DNA of 64,000 nucleotides from Phaeacidiphilus oryzae TH49 (GTDB taxonomy: Bacteria > Actinomycetota > Actinomycetes > Streptomycetales > Streptomycetaceae), in assembly GCF_000744815.1 (NCBI RefSeq), contig NZ_JQMQ01000004.1:558001-622000 (forward strand), given 5' to 3'. This document shows, piece after piece, positions 29,183 to 37,404 of the stretch. The first letter of the stretch is position 1; every line of letters begins with the position of its first letter. The notes below the pieces were generated by a model, which was not told where the DNA came from, made no database searches, and saw only the letters and a list, made by a program, of their open reading frames with translations. Position numbers and translations under genes: made by a program.

Positions 29183-29914
29183 ATGACTGTTGCAGAGGCA
29201 AGCGACCAGGCTCAGTCGGACGCCCTCGGCTACGCCGACCTCACCCGACTGATGTCCCTGATGACCGGCGACGAGAAGCACACCGCCGCCGCCACCTCCA
29301 CCCTCGACGCCCTCTGGGTGCTCTACGACCGGGTGCTGCGGGTCTCACCCCAGACCGCGGACCACCCCGACCGGGACCGCTTCCTCCTCTCCAAGGGACA
29401 CGGCCCGATGGCCTACTACGCGGTCCTCGCCGCCAAGGGCTTCCTTGACCCCGCGGTGCTGCCCGGCTTCGGCGGCTACGACTCACCGCTCGGCCACCAC
29501 CCCGACCGGCTCCTGGTGCCGGGAGTGGAGATCGGCAGCGGCTCGCTCGGGCACGGACTGCCGATCGCCGTCGGCACCGCGCTCGGTCTCCGCGCCCGGC
29601 AGCGGATCCGCCCGGACGGCAGCCGGCCGGCGGTCTGGGTACTGATCGGCGACGCCGAGCTCGACGAGGGCAGCAACCACGAGGCCATCGCCTTCGCCGG
29701 AGCGGCGGGCGTCGAGGAGCTCCGCGCCGTGGTGATCGACAACCAGTCGGCCACCCACGGCTGGCCCGGCGGCATCGAGTCCCGCTTCCGCGCGGCCGGC
29801 TGGACCGCCGAGACGGTCTACGGCCGCGACCACGGGGCGCTGCTGCGCGCGTACCGGGGAGGCCGCCCTGGCAGCCCGCACGCCGTCATCGCGGTCGTCG
29901 AACCCAAGGACTGA
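29183..29914 (+). CDS. Transketolase N-terminal subunit (split transketolase)
   Basis: The 243-residue protein carries the thiamine-diphosphate-binding half of transketolase: RFLLSKGHGPMAYYAVLAAKG, then GSGSLGHGLPIAVG, and the Mg/ThDP motif GDAELDEGSNHEA, ending in a short helix region. ATG 29183 is chosen because it fits the leaderless start after the SoxR-type promoter; an upstream in-frame start at 29156 lies within the SoxR box. With the next gene it would make a complete two-chain transketolase-like enzyme for the non-oxidative pentose phosphate pathway or a related ketol transfer. Confidence 0.92.
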   Translation: MTVAEASDQAQSDALGYADLTRLMSLMTGDEKHTAAATSTLDALWVLYDRVLRVSPQTADHPDRDRFLLSKGHGPMAYYAVLAAKGFLDPAVLPGFGGYDSPLGHHPDRLLVPGVEIGSGSLGHGLPIAVGTALGLRARQRIRPDGSRPAVWVLIGDAELDEGSNHEAIAFAGAAGVEELRAVVIDNQSATHGWPGGIESRFRAAGWTAETVYGRDHGALLRAYRGGRPGSPHAVIAVVEPKD

Positions 29915-29937
29915 AGACCTCAAGACCTCAAGACCTC
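29914..29937. repeat. Three direct 8-bp repeats (AAGACCTC)
   Basis: Three perfect head-to-tail copies begin in the stop codon of the transketolase N-subunit gene and fill part of the 78-base gap to its partner gene. Confidence 0.85.
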
Positions 29938-29992
29938 ACGAGTCGAAGAGCCCGAACCCACCGCAGACCGGAAGCGCAAGGAGCCCCTCGCC

Positions 29993-30973
29993 ATGACCAC
30001 GAGCACCGTTCAGCCCGCCACCGTCCGCCCCACAGCCGCCCGCCCCACAGCCGCCCGCCCCGCGGCCGCGGATGAGGACGCCCGGTCCCGCTTCTACCGC
30101 GTAGCCGCCGAACTCCTGGACGAGGACCCGCGGATCGCGGTCGTGCTGGCGGACATCGGCGCCGATCGCTTCGCCCGGTCCGCCCGCGCCCACCCCGACC
30201 GCGTCGTCAACGTCGGCATCAGGGAGCAACTGCTGGTCGGCGTCACCTCGGGACTCGCCCTGGCCGGCATGCGGCCCCTCGCCCACACCTTCGGCTCCTT
30301 TCTCGTCGAGCGCCCCTTCGAGCAGATCAAGCTCGACCTCAACCACCAGGGCCTCGGCGCCGTACTGGTCAGCGCCCTCGGCTCGTACGACTGGCCGGCG
30401 GGCGGCCGCACCCACATGTCACCCGGCGACGTGGCCCTGCTGGACACCCTGCCCGACTGGACCGTCCACGTCCCCGGCCACCCCGACGAGGCCGAGCTGC
30501 TGCTGCGGCATGCGGCGGCGGGGGAGGGGCTGGTCTACCTCCGGCTCTCGGCCCAGACCAACTCCACCGCCCAGCCGGTCGCCCCCGGTCGTTTCCTGAC
30601 CGTCCGGCAGGGCACCGCCGAGAGCGGCACGGTGGTCCTCGCCGTGGGCCCGATGCTGGACAACGTACTCGCCGCCACTGACAACCTGGACGTGACGGTC
30701 CTCTACGCGGCCACCGTCCGCCCGTTCGACGGCGCCGCGCTGCGGGCGGGGACGGCCGGCGCGGGCGTGGCCGACGTGGTCCTGGTCGAGCCGTATCTGG
30801 CCGGCACCTCGGTGCCGTTCGCCGCCGAGGCGCTCGCCGACCGGCCGCACCGGCTGCTCGGACTGGGCGTGCCGAGGGCGGAACTGCGCCGCTACGGAAC
30901 GATGGAGGAGCACATCGAGGCCCACGGCCTGGATCCGGCCTCCTTGCGGGCCCGCATCTCCGGGTGGCTCTGA
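29993..30973 (+). CDS. Transketolase C-terminal subunit (split transketolase)
   Basis: The 326-residue protein has the pyrimidine-binding domain (ADIGADRFARSARAHPDRVVNVGIREQ, in which the last Glu is the conserved cofactor-activating residue) and the transketolase C-terminal domain (VLAVGPMLDNVLAATDNLDV). The N-terminus is a low-complexity Thr/Ala/Arg/Pro tract (RPTAARPTAARP). AAGGAG precedes ATG 29993. It follows the N-subunit gene by 78 bases and should be co-transcribed. Confidence 0.92.
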   Translation: MTTSTVQPATVRPTAARPTAARPAAADEDARSRFYRVAAELLDEDPRIAVVLADIGADRFARSARAHPDRVVNVGIREQLLVGVTSGLALAGMRPLAHTFGSFLVERPFEQIKLDLNHQGLGAVLVSALGSYDWPAGGRTHMSPGDVALLDTLPDWTVHVPGHPDEAELLLRHAAAGEGLVYLRLSAQTNSTAQPVAPGRFLTVRQGTAESGTVVLAVGPMLDNVLAATDNLDVTVLYAATVRPFDGAALRAGTAGAGVADVVLVEPYLAGTSVPFAAEALADRPHRLLGLGVPRAELRRYGTMEEHIEAHGLDPASLRARISGWL

Positions 30974-31047
30974 CCCGCCGGCTCCGACCCGCCGGCTCTG
31001 ACCGGCCGGCTCTGTCCGTGCGTCCCCCCGGGCCCGAACGCACGAAA

Positions 31048-31078
31048 GCCCGCGACCGTCTCCTCGTCGGCCGCGGGC
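31048..31078. terminator. Stem-loop terminator between transketolase and sepF-like genes
   Basis: Arms GCCCGCGACCG and CGGCCGCGGGC (10 of 11 pairs) flank a 9-base loop. They are placed between convergent genes and can serve both directions. Confidence 0.65.
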
Positions 31079-31145
31079 GTCGGCGCGCCCCGCACAACCG
31101 CCGCCGCCGCTGCTCCGGCGATCCGGCGATGCGGGCGCGGGCCGA

Positions 31146-31598
31146 TCAGCTCTGGTTGTAGAACCCGGTGTCGTCCGTCGGGCCGTCGATCACCACGACC
31201 TCGACGTCACGGGGGGCCAGCAGGAAGACCCGCCGGGCGACCCGCTCGATGCTGCCCCGGGTGCCGAAGATCAGACCGGAGGCGAAGTCGACGAGCCGCT
31301 TGGCGTCCGCGTCGGCCATCTCCGAGACGTCCATCAGCACCGGGGTGCCGCTGCGGACGAATTCGCCCACCTGCCGGGCCGATTCGAAGCCGGTCGGCCG
31401 CACCGAGGCGATCCGGGTGGGCTGGGCCTCGGCCGGCGGCTCGGGGGCCGCACGCAATACCGGCTGAGTTGTCCAGGCGTCCTGGAACTCCTCGCCCTCC
31501 TCGGCATATGCGTATCCGCCCGAGGTGTACTCGGCTGCCGCATAGCCGCCCGTAGGCGCAAGCCATCCGCGGTACTCGTCGCGCAGTGCTGCTCCCAT
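31146..31598 (-). CDS. SepF-like cell-division protein (SflA/SflB type)
   Basis: The 150-residue protein has a SepF core at about 62-145 (IASVRPTGFESARQVGEFVR, GTPVLMDVSEMADADAKRLVDF, RVARRVFLLAPRDVEV) after a Tyr/Ala/Glu-rich N-terminal tail. SepF binds FtsZ and anchors it to the membrane. The gene is isolated from ftsZ and ylm genes, and the length matches the shorter streptomycete paralogues SflA/SflB rather than main SepF. ATG 31598 has GGGGAGGCAGG upstream; an earlier in-frame start at 31679 is less likely. Confidence 0.85.
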   Translation of the reverse strand: MGAALRDEYRGWLAPTGGYAAAEYTSGGYAYAEEGEEFQDAWTTQPVLRAAPEPPAEAQPTRIASVRPTGFESARQVGEFVRSGTPVLMDVSEMADADAKRLVDFASGLIFGTRGSIERVARRVFLLAPRDVEVVVIDGPTDDTGFYNQS

Positions 31599-32175
31599 GT
31601 CCTGCCTCCCCGTGATTGCCGGACGTTCCGCGGGGTGGGCCTGGTCGAGACCGTTCCGGGAACTGTCCGAGTATCGCATTGATCACCCGTCCGGCGCCTG
31701 TCAGGGGACGCCCGCCGCGCCGATTGTTCCTCGGGTGTGACATTTGAGGATGCGTTAAGCCAGCCAATCGAGCGCAAGTTCGAAACCGTGTACGAATTCT
31801 GATGGCTATTCAGCAAGTGGCCCTGGTCCCAAGTCGTTTCGAGCCCGAAAGGGGCCGGCTTCCCCACCTCGCTCGCGCGGGGTTCGCCGACCGCCGCCAC
31901 CATGCCGGACATGATGGCCTGTCAGGTTTCTCCGGCACCACTCCTTTCCGGCCACTTCACTCGACGGTGTGTGACTTCACTCCCTGGGGGCAGGGAAGGC
32001 CGTCGCTCCGATCGCCGCTCGAACGAGTGGACCGGCAGCAGCCGCATTCCCCGATGAGCGACCGAATATGCGCATCCGGGCAGGGCGCCTAAAGCTGAAC
32101 TTTAGGGTGAGGGTGGAGGCGGTGTGAGGGACCCGCCGGGAGCCCGTTGTCAGAGGTCCCGGCTAGCGTGGGATC
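31599..32175. other. 577-base intergenic region, no credible gene
   Basis: It holds the promoter side of the sepF-like gene and a relatively A/T-rich stretch around 31740-31805. A 96-codon frame at 31802-32092 lacks a ribosome-binding site and any recognisable family, so it is not annotated as a gene. A short palindrome at 32088-32106 is listed separately. Confidence 0.6.
32088..32106. promoter_or_regulatory. Palindrome CCTAAAG-CTGAA-CTTTAGG
   Basis: Perfect 7-bp arms with a 5-base centre, unusually A/T-rich for this DNA, 69 bases before the start of the 373-residue unknown gene. Candidate operator or small hairpin. Confidence 0.5.
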
Positions 32176-33297
32176 GTGCGATGGACAGGCCAGTGGAACG
32201 GAATCGTCGTCAGCGAGGCGCTCAGCGACCCCACCCTCGTCAACCGGCTGCGGGTCACCGACGCCCGGATCGAGACGGCGCCGGAGGGGCTGCGTCACCG
32301 GTACTGGGTGAGCGCCGATCCGGAGCAGGTCGACCTGATCGGCCGGCATCTCAAACCCGGGCCCTGCTGCGCCCACTTCTGGCAGGGCTCCCGCCTGCTG
32401 GTGCTCTTCCACGACGCGCGGTTCGACGTCTCCCGGTACGACAGGGACACCTGGGCGGCGCTCCGCACCTTCGCCGGTGCGCGCGGCCTGCCCATCGACC
32501 CCCTCGAACTGCCCACCGGCCCGCCGCCGCGTCCGGACGTCCCCGCGCCGGCCGCGCGGCCCGCCGGCGAGGACGGGGCCGGGAGCACGACCGCCTCCGG
32601 GCCCGGGCCCGGGCGCGAGGTCGTGCCCGCCGCCGCGCCCGGCGTCGAGTCCCCGGCACACCTCCGGGCCGTGGTCCTGGTCGACGACGAGGTCGACGAG
32701 CTCTTCGAGGCGGTGACGGCCGAGCTCCTCGCACCGCTCACCGAGACCTCGGCCGACGCGGAGGTGCGATCGGCCGACGCCGCGCTGCGCAGGCTGCGCG
32801 CCGCCCTGGACGTTCCGATCGACGCCCGCGAGGCATCGACGGCCGCCGCGGCGGGCGGCAGGTCCGCCCCGCCGGTCGCCGCCGCGACCTCCGGCCATCC
32901 CCGGGTCTTCGCCCCCAACGGCCGCTGGGAGCACGCCGGCCTGCGCCTGGCCGCGCTGGCCGCCGCGGACCTGGAGGCCCTCCGCGGTCTGCTGCTCTCG
33001 CTCTCCGCAGGTCTCCTCGACGAGGGCCCGCCGCGGCATCCGGTGACGCGGCTGTCCCGGCCGCGGGCGCGGATGGGCGCGCTGGCCCGCCTCCTCGCCG
33101 TGCTGGACCTCCCGCCCGACCACGACACCCGGCAGCTCTCCCGCGCCCTCGACCCGGAGTCCCGCCCGGCGGACTCACCGGACGTGGTGCTGACCCACGA
33201 TCAGGAACGCAGCTTCCAGCGCTTCGCCCACCGGGTCACCATGCTCCTCACCGAGTCCGACCCCCTCCACCGGTTCCTGTTGACTCCCGACTCCTGA
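32176..33297 (+). CDS. Uncharacterised 373-residue protein
   Basis: I do not recognise a family. The N-terminal part (1-115) is compact and tryptophan-rich (MRWTGQWNGIVVSEALSDP; CCAHFWQGSRLLVLFHDARF). A Pro/Ala/Gly-rich linker follows (about 116-160), then a charged helical C-terminal region (LVDDEVDELFEAVTAELLAP; RFAHRVTMLLTESDPLHRFL). No signal peptide or membrane helix. The start is GTG 32176 with a weak ribosome-binding site. Codon bias looks native. It stands alone between the sepF-like gene and a convergent MFS gene. Confidence 0.75.
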   Translation: MRWTGQWNGIVVSEALSDPTLVNRLRVTDARIETAPEGLRHRYWVSADPEQVDLIGRHLKPGPCCAHFWQGSRLLVLFHDARFDVSRYDRDTWAALRTFAGARGLPIDPLELPTGPPPRPDVPAPAARPAGEDGAGSTTASGPGPGREVVPAAAPGVESPAHLRAVVLVDDEVDELFEAVTAELLAPLTETSADAEVRSADAALRRLRAALDVPIDAREASTAAAAGGRSAPPVAAATSGHPRVFAPNGRWEHAGLRLAALAAADLEALRGLLLSLSAGLLDEGPPRHPVTRLSRPRARMGALARLLAVLDLPPDHDTRQLSRALDPESRPADSPDVVLTHDQERSFQRFAHRVTMLLTESDPLHRFLLTPDS

Positions 33298-33346
33298 TCC
33301 CCGAGGCCGGAGCCCCGACCTCCTGCGCCCTGCCCCCTGGCCGGTT

Positions 33347-34546
33347 TCAGTCGCGGCGGGCGTCGGCCGCTCGCAGCGCGCCCGCACAGCCGACGAGGCC
33401 GATCAGCAGGAGGAGGGTCACCAGGCCGAAGGAGACGGGAAGGGAGGTGGCCTGCGCGATGGCGCCGATCACGGCGGGGGCGACCAGCCCCGAGGTGTAG
33501 CTGATGGTGGCGATGCCGGCGATGGCCTGGCTCGGATTGGGGCCGCTCTTGCCCGCCGCCGCGAAGGCCAGCGGCACCACGACCGCGATCCCCACGCCGA
33601 TCAGGGCGAAGCCGGCGATGGCCGGAATCTGCCCCCGCCCCAGTGCCACCAGCAGTCCGCCGAGTACCGAGGCGACGCCCATCCAGCGCACCGTCCGCAC
33701 CGCTCCCAGCCGCCGGACCAGCAGGTCCCCGGCGAGCCGGCTGGCGGCCATCGTGCAGGCGAACGCCGTGTACGCGGACGCGGCCACGCCCGCCGACGCC
33801 CCGGCCACGTCTCGGAGGTACACCCCGCTCCAGTCCGAGCCCGCCCCCTCGGCGAAGACCGCGCAGAAGCCCACCAGGCCGATCGCCAGCGCCGAGCGCG
33901 GCGGCAGCGCGAACCTCGGCGGCGCCGCCTCGCCCGGCTCCGGTCGGACGTCCAGCAGGCCCCGGGCGGCGAACAGGCCTATCCCGGCCAGCAGCAGTGC
34001 CATCACGGCGTGGTGCACCCGCGCGTCCACTCCGTAATGGGCGGCCAGCGCGCCGATCAGGGAGGCGACCAGGCCGCCCACGCTCCACATCCCGTGCAGC
34101 CCGGACATGATCGAGCGCCCGAGCCGCTGCTCGACGCCCACCCCCTGGGCGTTCATCGCCACGTCCGCCATCCCCGCCGTCGCGCCGTAGACCAGCAGCG
34201 CGGCGCAGAGCACCGGCAGGTCGGGGGAGAGGGAGGGCAGCGCCAGGGCCAGGCACCACAGGACGAGCAGCCCGCCGACGGCGGTGCGCTCCCCGTAGCG
34301 GTGGACGATCCGGCTGGCCAGGGGCATCGCCAGGGAGGCGCCGACCGCGGGGGCGGCCAGGGCCAGCCCCAACTGCCCGGTGCTCAGCCCGAGATGGCCC
34401 TGGATCCAGGGAATCCGGGTGGCGAAGCTTCCGGTGACCGCGCCGTGGACGGCGAACACCACCGCGACCGAGCGCCGGGCCCGCTGAAGCCGGAGATCCC
34501 GCGCCGGCGCCCTCTCCTCGGAGTCCCCGGCAACCGCCGCCCCCAT
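33347..34546 (-). CDS. MFS transporter (YbjJ-like)
   Basis: The 399-residue protein has 12 predicted transmembrane helices with the MFS loop motif degenerate in SRIVHRYGERTAVGG. GLHGMWSVGGLVASLIGALAA and GSDWSGVYLRDVAGASAG resemble the YbjJ/fucose-permease-like group of small-molecule transporters. Substrate unknown. Confidence 0.88.
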   Translation of the reverse strand: MGAAVAGDSEERAPARDLRLQRARRSVAVVFAVHGAVTGSFATRIPWIQGHLGLSTGQLGLALAAPAVGASLAMPLASRIVHRYGERTAVGGLLVLWCLALALPSLSPDLPVLCAALLVYGATAGMADVAMNAQGVGVEQRLGRSIMSGLHGMWSVGGLVASLIGALAAHYGVDARVHHAVMALLLAGIGLFAARGLLDVRPEPGEAAPPRFALPPRSALAIGLVGFCAVFAEGAGSDWSGVYLRDVAGASAGVAASAYTAFACTMAASRLAGDLLVRRLGAVRTVRWMGVASVLGGLLVALGRGQIPAIAGFALIGVGIAVVVPLAFAAAGKSGPNPSQAIAGIATISYTSGLVAPAVIGAIAQATSLPVSFGLVTLLLLIGLVGCAGALRAADARRD

Positions 34547-34603
34547 GCTGTCCGCCCTCCCCGGCTCGCGTCCCCCGGCGGCCGGTCCGCCGACGGCCCG
34601 CCG

Positions 34604-34810
34604 CTATGCCTTCCCCGAACTCAGCGCGCCACTGCCGAGGACCACCGAGGCGGTCAACCCCACGAGCACCAGCAGCGCGTAGAGCGCTCCGGCGATCTTC
34701 TCACGCGGGGTCCGCTGCGGCCTCGGCGGCGGTGCCACGTCCCAGCCGCCGCCCTGGTGGACCCCGACCTCGGCGAACCTGCCCGGGCCGCCGGGGCCGG
34801 ATGCCGGCAC
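34604..34810 (-). CDS. Small single-span membrane protein, unknown
   Basis: The 68-residue protein has a Gly/Pro-rich hydrophilic N-terminus (about 1-36) and one transmembrane helix (IAGALYALLVLVGLTASVVL) close to the C-terminus. It is likely a tail-anchored or small inner-membrane protein. It lies between the MFS gene and the divergent protease gene. Confidence 0.55.
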   Translation of the reverse strand: MPASGPGGPGRFAEVGVHQGGGWDVAPPPRPQRTPREKIAGALYALLVLVGLTASVVLGSGALSSGKA

Positions 34811-34904
34811 GAAGGTCCCGCCCGGACGCGGTCGGCTAGCGGGCCCGGCGCGCCGGAGCCACCATCACTCAGTAGGTCCCAGCCCTGCGGAAGGCCGACG
34901 CCTG

Positions 34905-35804
34905 ATGTCTCCGGAAGCCCGCGTACGACGGCGGTCCCGAGCGGTACGGGGCCTGCCGGCCGTCCTCGTCTGGACCGCCGCGCTGCTCGCCCCTGCCGCC
35001 TGCTCCTCCACCCCTTCCAGCAGCGGTGCCTCCTCAGGGATCTCGGGGACGGCCGTCGCCGCGTCCCCCTCCCAGGCGCAGACCTGGTCCCCGGGCCGGC
35101 TGGAGCGGGCCCGGGCCGCCCACAGGCCCGGCGTCGGGCACAACGCCCGCCCGACCCAGGGCAATCTGCGGATCGGCGCGATCTTCGACCACGACTCCTC
35201 CGGCGACCACTTCTGCAGCGGGAGCGTGGTGGACAGCGCGGGGCGGAACCTGGTGATCACCGCGGCGCACTGCATCCACGGCGGGAAGGGCCAGGGGTTC
35301 AAGAGCGATGTCGTCTTCGTCCCCGGCTACCGCTCCGGGCAGGAGCCCAACGGCCAGTGGCAGGTCGCCTCGCTGATCGTGGACCCGCGCTGGGCCGACT
35401 CCTCCGATCCGGACCTGGACGTCGCCTTCCTGGTGCTGCGGAAGAACGACGGCCGGAACATCGAGGACGTGCTGGGCGGCAACAGGCTCGGCATCGACAC
35501 CGGTTTCGACCACCGGGTGCGGATCACCGGCTACCCCTCCTCCGCCGACGCCCCGGTGACCTGTGTGAACCGGACGAGTCGGCAGAGCAGTACGCAGACC
35601 CGGATCGCCTGCACCGGCTTCCCCGGCGGGACCAGCGGCAGCCCGTGGGTGACCGCGGTGGACCCGGCCACCCACACCGGCACGGTGATCGGCGTGATCG
35701 GCGGCTACCAGGAGGGCGGCGACACCGACAGCGTCTCGTACAGCGCGTACTTCGGCTCGGACGTCCAGGCCCTGTACCGGCGCGCCGAGGCCGCCGGCGG
35801 CTGA
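34905..35804 (+). CDS. Secreted trypsin-like serine protease (V8/glutamyl endopeptidase-like)
   Basis: The 299-residue protein has a signal peptide (hydrophobic stretch AVLVWTAALLAPAAC; the Cys near residue 33 could be lipidated, though the lipobox has Pro at -3) and a Ser/Ala-rich spacer. The chymotrypsin-fold catalytic triad is visible: His in VITAAHC, Asp in DLDVAFLVL and Ser in GGTSGSPW. Cys pairs around FCSGSV/AAHC and CVNRT/IACTGF suggest two disulfides. Start ATG 34905. Confidence 0.88.
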   Translation: MSPEARVRRRSRAVRGLPAVLVWTAALLAPAACSSTPSSSGASSGISGTAVAASPSQAQTWSPGRLERARAAHRPGVGHNARPTQGNLRIGAIFDHDSSGDHFCSGSVVDSAGRNLVITAAHCIHGGKGQGFKSDVVFVPGYRSGQEPNGQWQVASLIVDPRWADSSDPDLDVAFLVLRKNDGRNIEDVLGGNRLGIDTGFDHRVRITGYPSSADAPVTCVNRTSRQSSTQTRIACTGFPGGTSGSPWVTAVDPATHTGTVIGVIGGYQEGGDTDSVSYSAYFGSDVQALYRRAEAAGG

Positions 35805-35875
35805 CCGCTTCCGGCCGGCCTCCGAGACGGCGGGATCGCCCAGGCGGCGGGGTGGCCGAGGCCGGCGGGCGCCCG

Positions 35876-36805
35876 TCAGGCCCGGCTGGTCCCCGGTGGC
35901 AGGGTGCCCGCCCGGTCCGCGTTCTCCAGGTACTCCATCAGCACCGAGCGCAGCTCCCGTGCGGCGGCCGGCGGGGCGACGTCCTTGCGGTGCGCCAGCC
36001 CGATGGTCCGCCGCAGGCCCGGCGGCCGGAAGCGGGTGGTCCGCAGCGGCCGGTGGGTGGGCACGACCATGCTGGGCAGCACCGCGAGGCCGAGCCCCGC
36101 CTCGACCATCCCCAGCACCGCGTCCATCTCGCCGCCCTCGACCGCGAAGCTCGGCTCGAAGCCCTCCGCGCGGCAGGCCGCCATGGTGAACTCCCGCAGG
36201 TCGTAGCCGTGCCGGAACATCACCAGCGGATGCCGGCGGAGGTCCTGGATGTCCAGGTACGGCTTCTCCACCGGCGGCGGGGTGTGCGGGGCGGAGGCCA
36301 CCACCAGCTCCTCGGTGAGCAGTTCGGTGGTGTCCAGTGCCGGGTCGTGGCTCTGCAGGGGGAGGATCAGCAGCGCCAGGTCGAGGCCGCCGGAGGCCAG
36401 CTCGCCGACCAGGTCGCGGGAGCCGCCCTCCTGGATGTGGAGGGCGATCCCGGGGTGGCGCCGGTGGTAGGCCCGCAGCACCTGGGGCAGGAGTCCGGTG
36501 CAGAGGCTGGGAGTGGCCCCCAGCCTGACCCGCCCGCTGCGGACCCCGGCGACCTCCTGGACCTCGGCCCGGGCCCGCTCGGCGTCCGCGGTCATCCGGC
36601 GGGCCAGCGGCAGCAGTGCGTTGCCGGCGTCGGTGAGGGTGATGTTGCCGCGGGCACGGTGGAACAGCTCTGCGCCCAGCTCCTTCTCCAGCGCCCGGAT
36701 CTGCTGCGACAGCGAGGGCTGGGCCACGTGCATCGCCTGCGCGGCCCGGGTGAAGTGCCTGGTCTCCGCCACCGCGAGGAAGTAGGAGAGCTGCTGCAGC
36801 TGCAT
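35876..36805 (-). CDS. LysR-family transcriptional regulator
   Basis: The 309-residue protein has the N-terminal winged helix (QQLSYFLAVAETRHFTRAAQ, then VAQPSLSQQIRALEKELGAE) and a LysR substrate-binding domain (about 90-290). A T-N11-A-like inverted repeat overlaps the region just upstream. The target may be the divergent cysteine-rich gene pair or only itself; no metabolic partner lies next to it. Confidence 0.92.
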   Translation of the reverse strand: MQLQQLSYFLAVAETRHFTRAAQAMHVAQPSLSQQIRALEKELGAELFHRARGNITLTDAGNALLPLARRMTADAERARAEVQEVAGVRSGRVRLGATPSLCTGLLPQVLRAYHRRHPGIALHIQEGGSRDLVGELASGGLDLALLILPLQSHDPALDTTELLTEELVVASAPHTPPPVEKPYLDIQDLRRHPLVMFRHGYDLREFTMAACRAEGFEPSFAVEGGEMDAVLGMVEAGLGLAVLPSMVVPTHRPLRTTRFRPPGLRRTIGLAHRKDVAPPAAARELRSVLMEYLENADRAGTLPPGTSRA

Positions 36806-36822
36806 ACGGACACCCTACCGTG

Positions 36823-36841
36823 CGATAGCATCACTCTATCG
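36823..36841. promoter_or_regulatory. LysR-type inverted repeat (CGATAG-N7-CTATCG)
   Basis: Perfect 6-bp arms with ATAG/CTAT cores (T-N11-A pattern) lie 18-36 bases upstream of the LysR ATG, in the divergent spacer. Confidence 0.6.
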
Positions 36842-36960
36842 ATGGACAGGTTCTCATGCATTCGGCCCCTGGCTCCGGAGCGCCCGGAGCACCGCGCACC
36901 ACCCCTTTTCGGGCATGCCTGCCGAGCGGCGCGCCCCCACTGCTCGTAGGGTCACTGTCT

Positions 36961-37401
36961 ATGACACCTGTGAGCTCCACACGGTCCGGCAGGACGATGC
37001 TGTCCGCGACACACTTCGCGGACACCGATTCCGTACGGGATTACGCCTCCGGACTCTCCCACCAGCAGTTGCAGTGCCGTGACTTCGGCCACAACTGGCG
37101 CCCGCACACCGCCACCCGGCGCGGCGACGGCGGCTACGACCGCACCCTGGTCTGCCGTTGCAAGGCCAGGCGGATCCAGGTCCTGGACTCGTATGGGCGT
37201 ATCGTCAACACCCACTACGAATACCCGGAGGGTTACCAGATGCCCAAGGGGTCCGGCCGGATCAGCAGCGACGACAAGGGCGTCCTCCGGCTGGCCAGTA
37301 TCGAGCAGAACCTGGAGGCCACCACGCCCCGCAAGACCGGCCGCGGCGCTGCCCGCGGTGGCCAGAGCAATACCCGTACGCGTTCCCGCAGGACCCGCTG
37401 A
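36961..37401 (+). CDS. Cys/His-rich basic protein, unknown (zinc-ribbon-like)
   Basis: The 146-residue protein contains LQCRDFGHNWRPHT and, about 30 residues on, LVCRCKARR, a Cys/His pattern that could hold one zinc ion. A Tyr-rich stretch (THYEYPEGYQMPKGSGR) follows, with a very basic tail (NTRTRSRRTR). Similar small proteins are common in actinomycete mobile DNA and phages (recollection, not searched). Start ATG 36961 is used; ATG 36997, with GCAGGACG upstream, is an alternative. It is followed after 3 bases by a second Cys-rich gene, so the two form an operon. Confidence 0.7.
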   Translation: MTPVSSTRSGRTMLSATHFADTDSVRDYASGLSHQQLQCRDFGHNWRPHTATRRGDGGYDRTLVCRCKARRIQVLDSYGRIVNTHYEYPEGYQMPKGSGRISSDDKGVLRLASIEQNLEATTPRKTGRGAARGGQSNTRTRSRRTR

Positions 37402-37404
37402 CCC

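Noticed and set aside
31802..32092. 96-codon plus-strand frame in the sepF-like upstream region
   Set aside because: No ribosome-binding site, no recognisable fold, and irregular composition.
34010..36949. 979-codon plus-strand frame
   Set aside because: It crosses several genes of proven frame (MFS, protease, LysR) and has no consistent domain.
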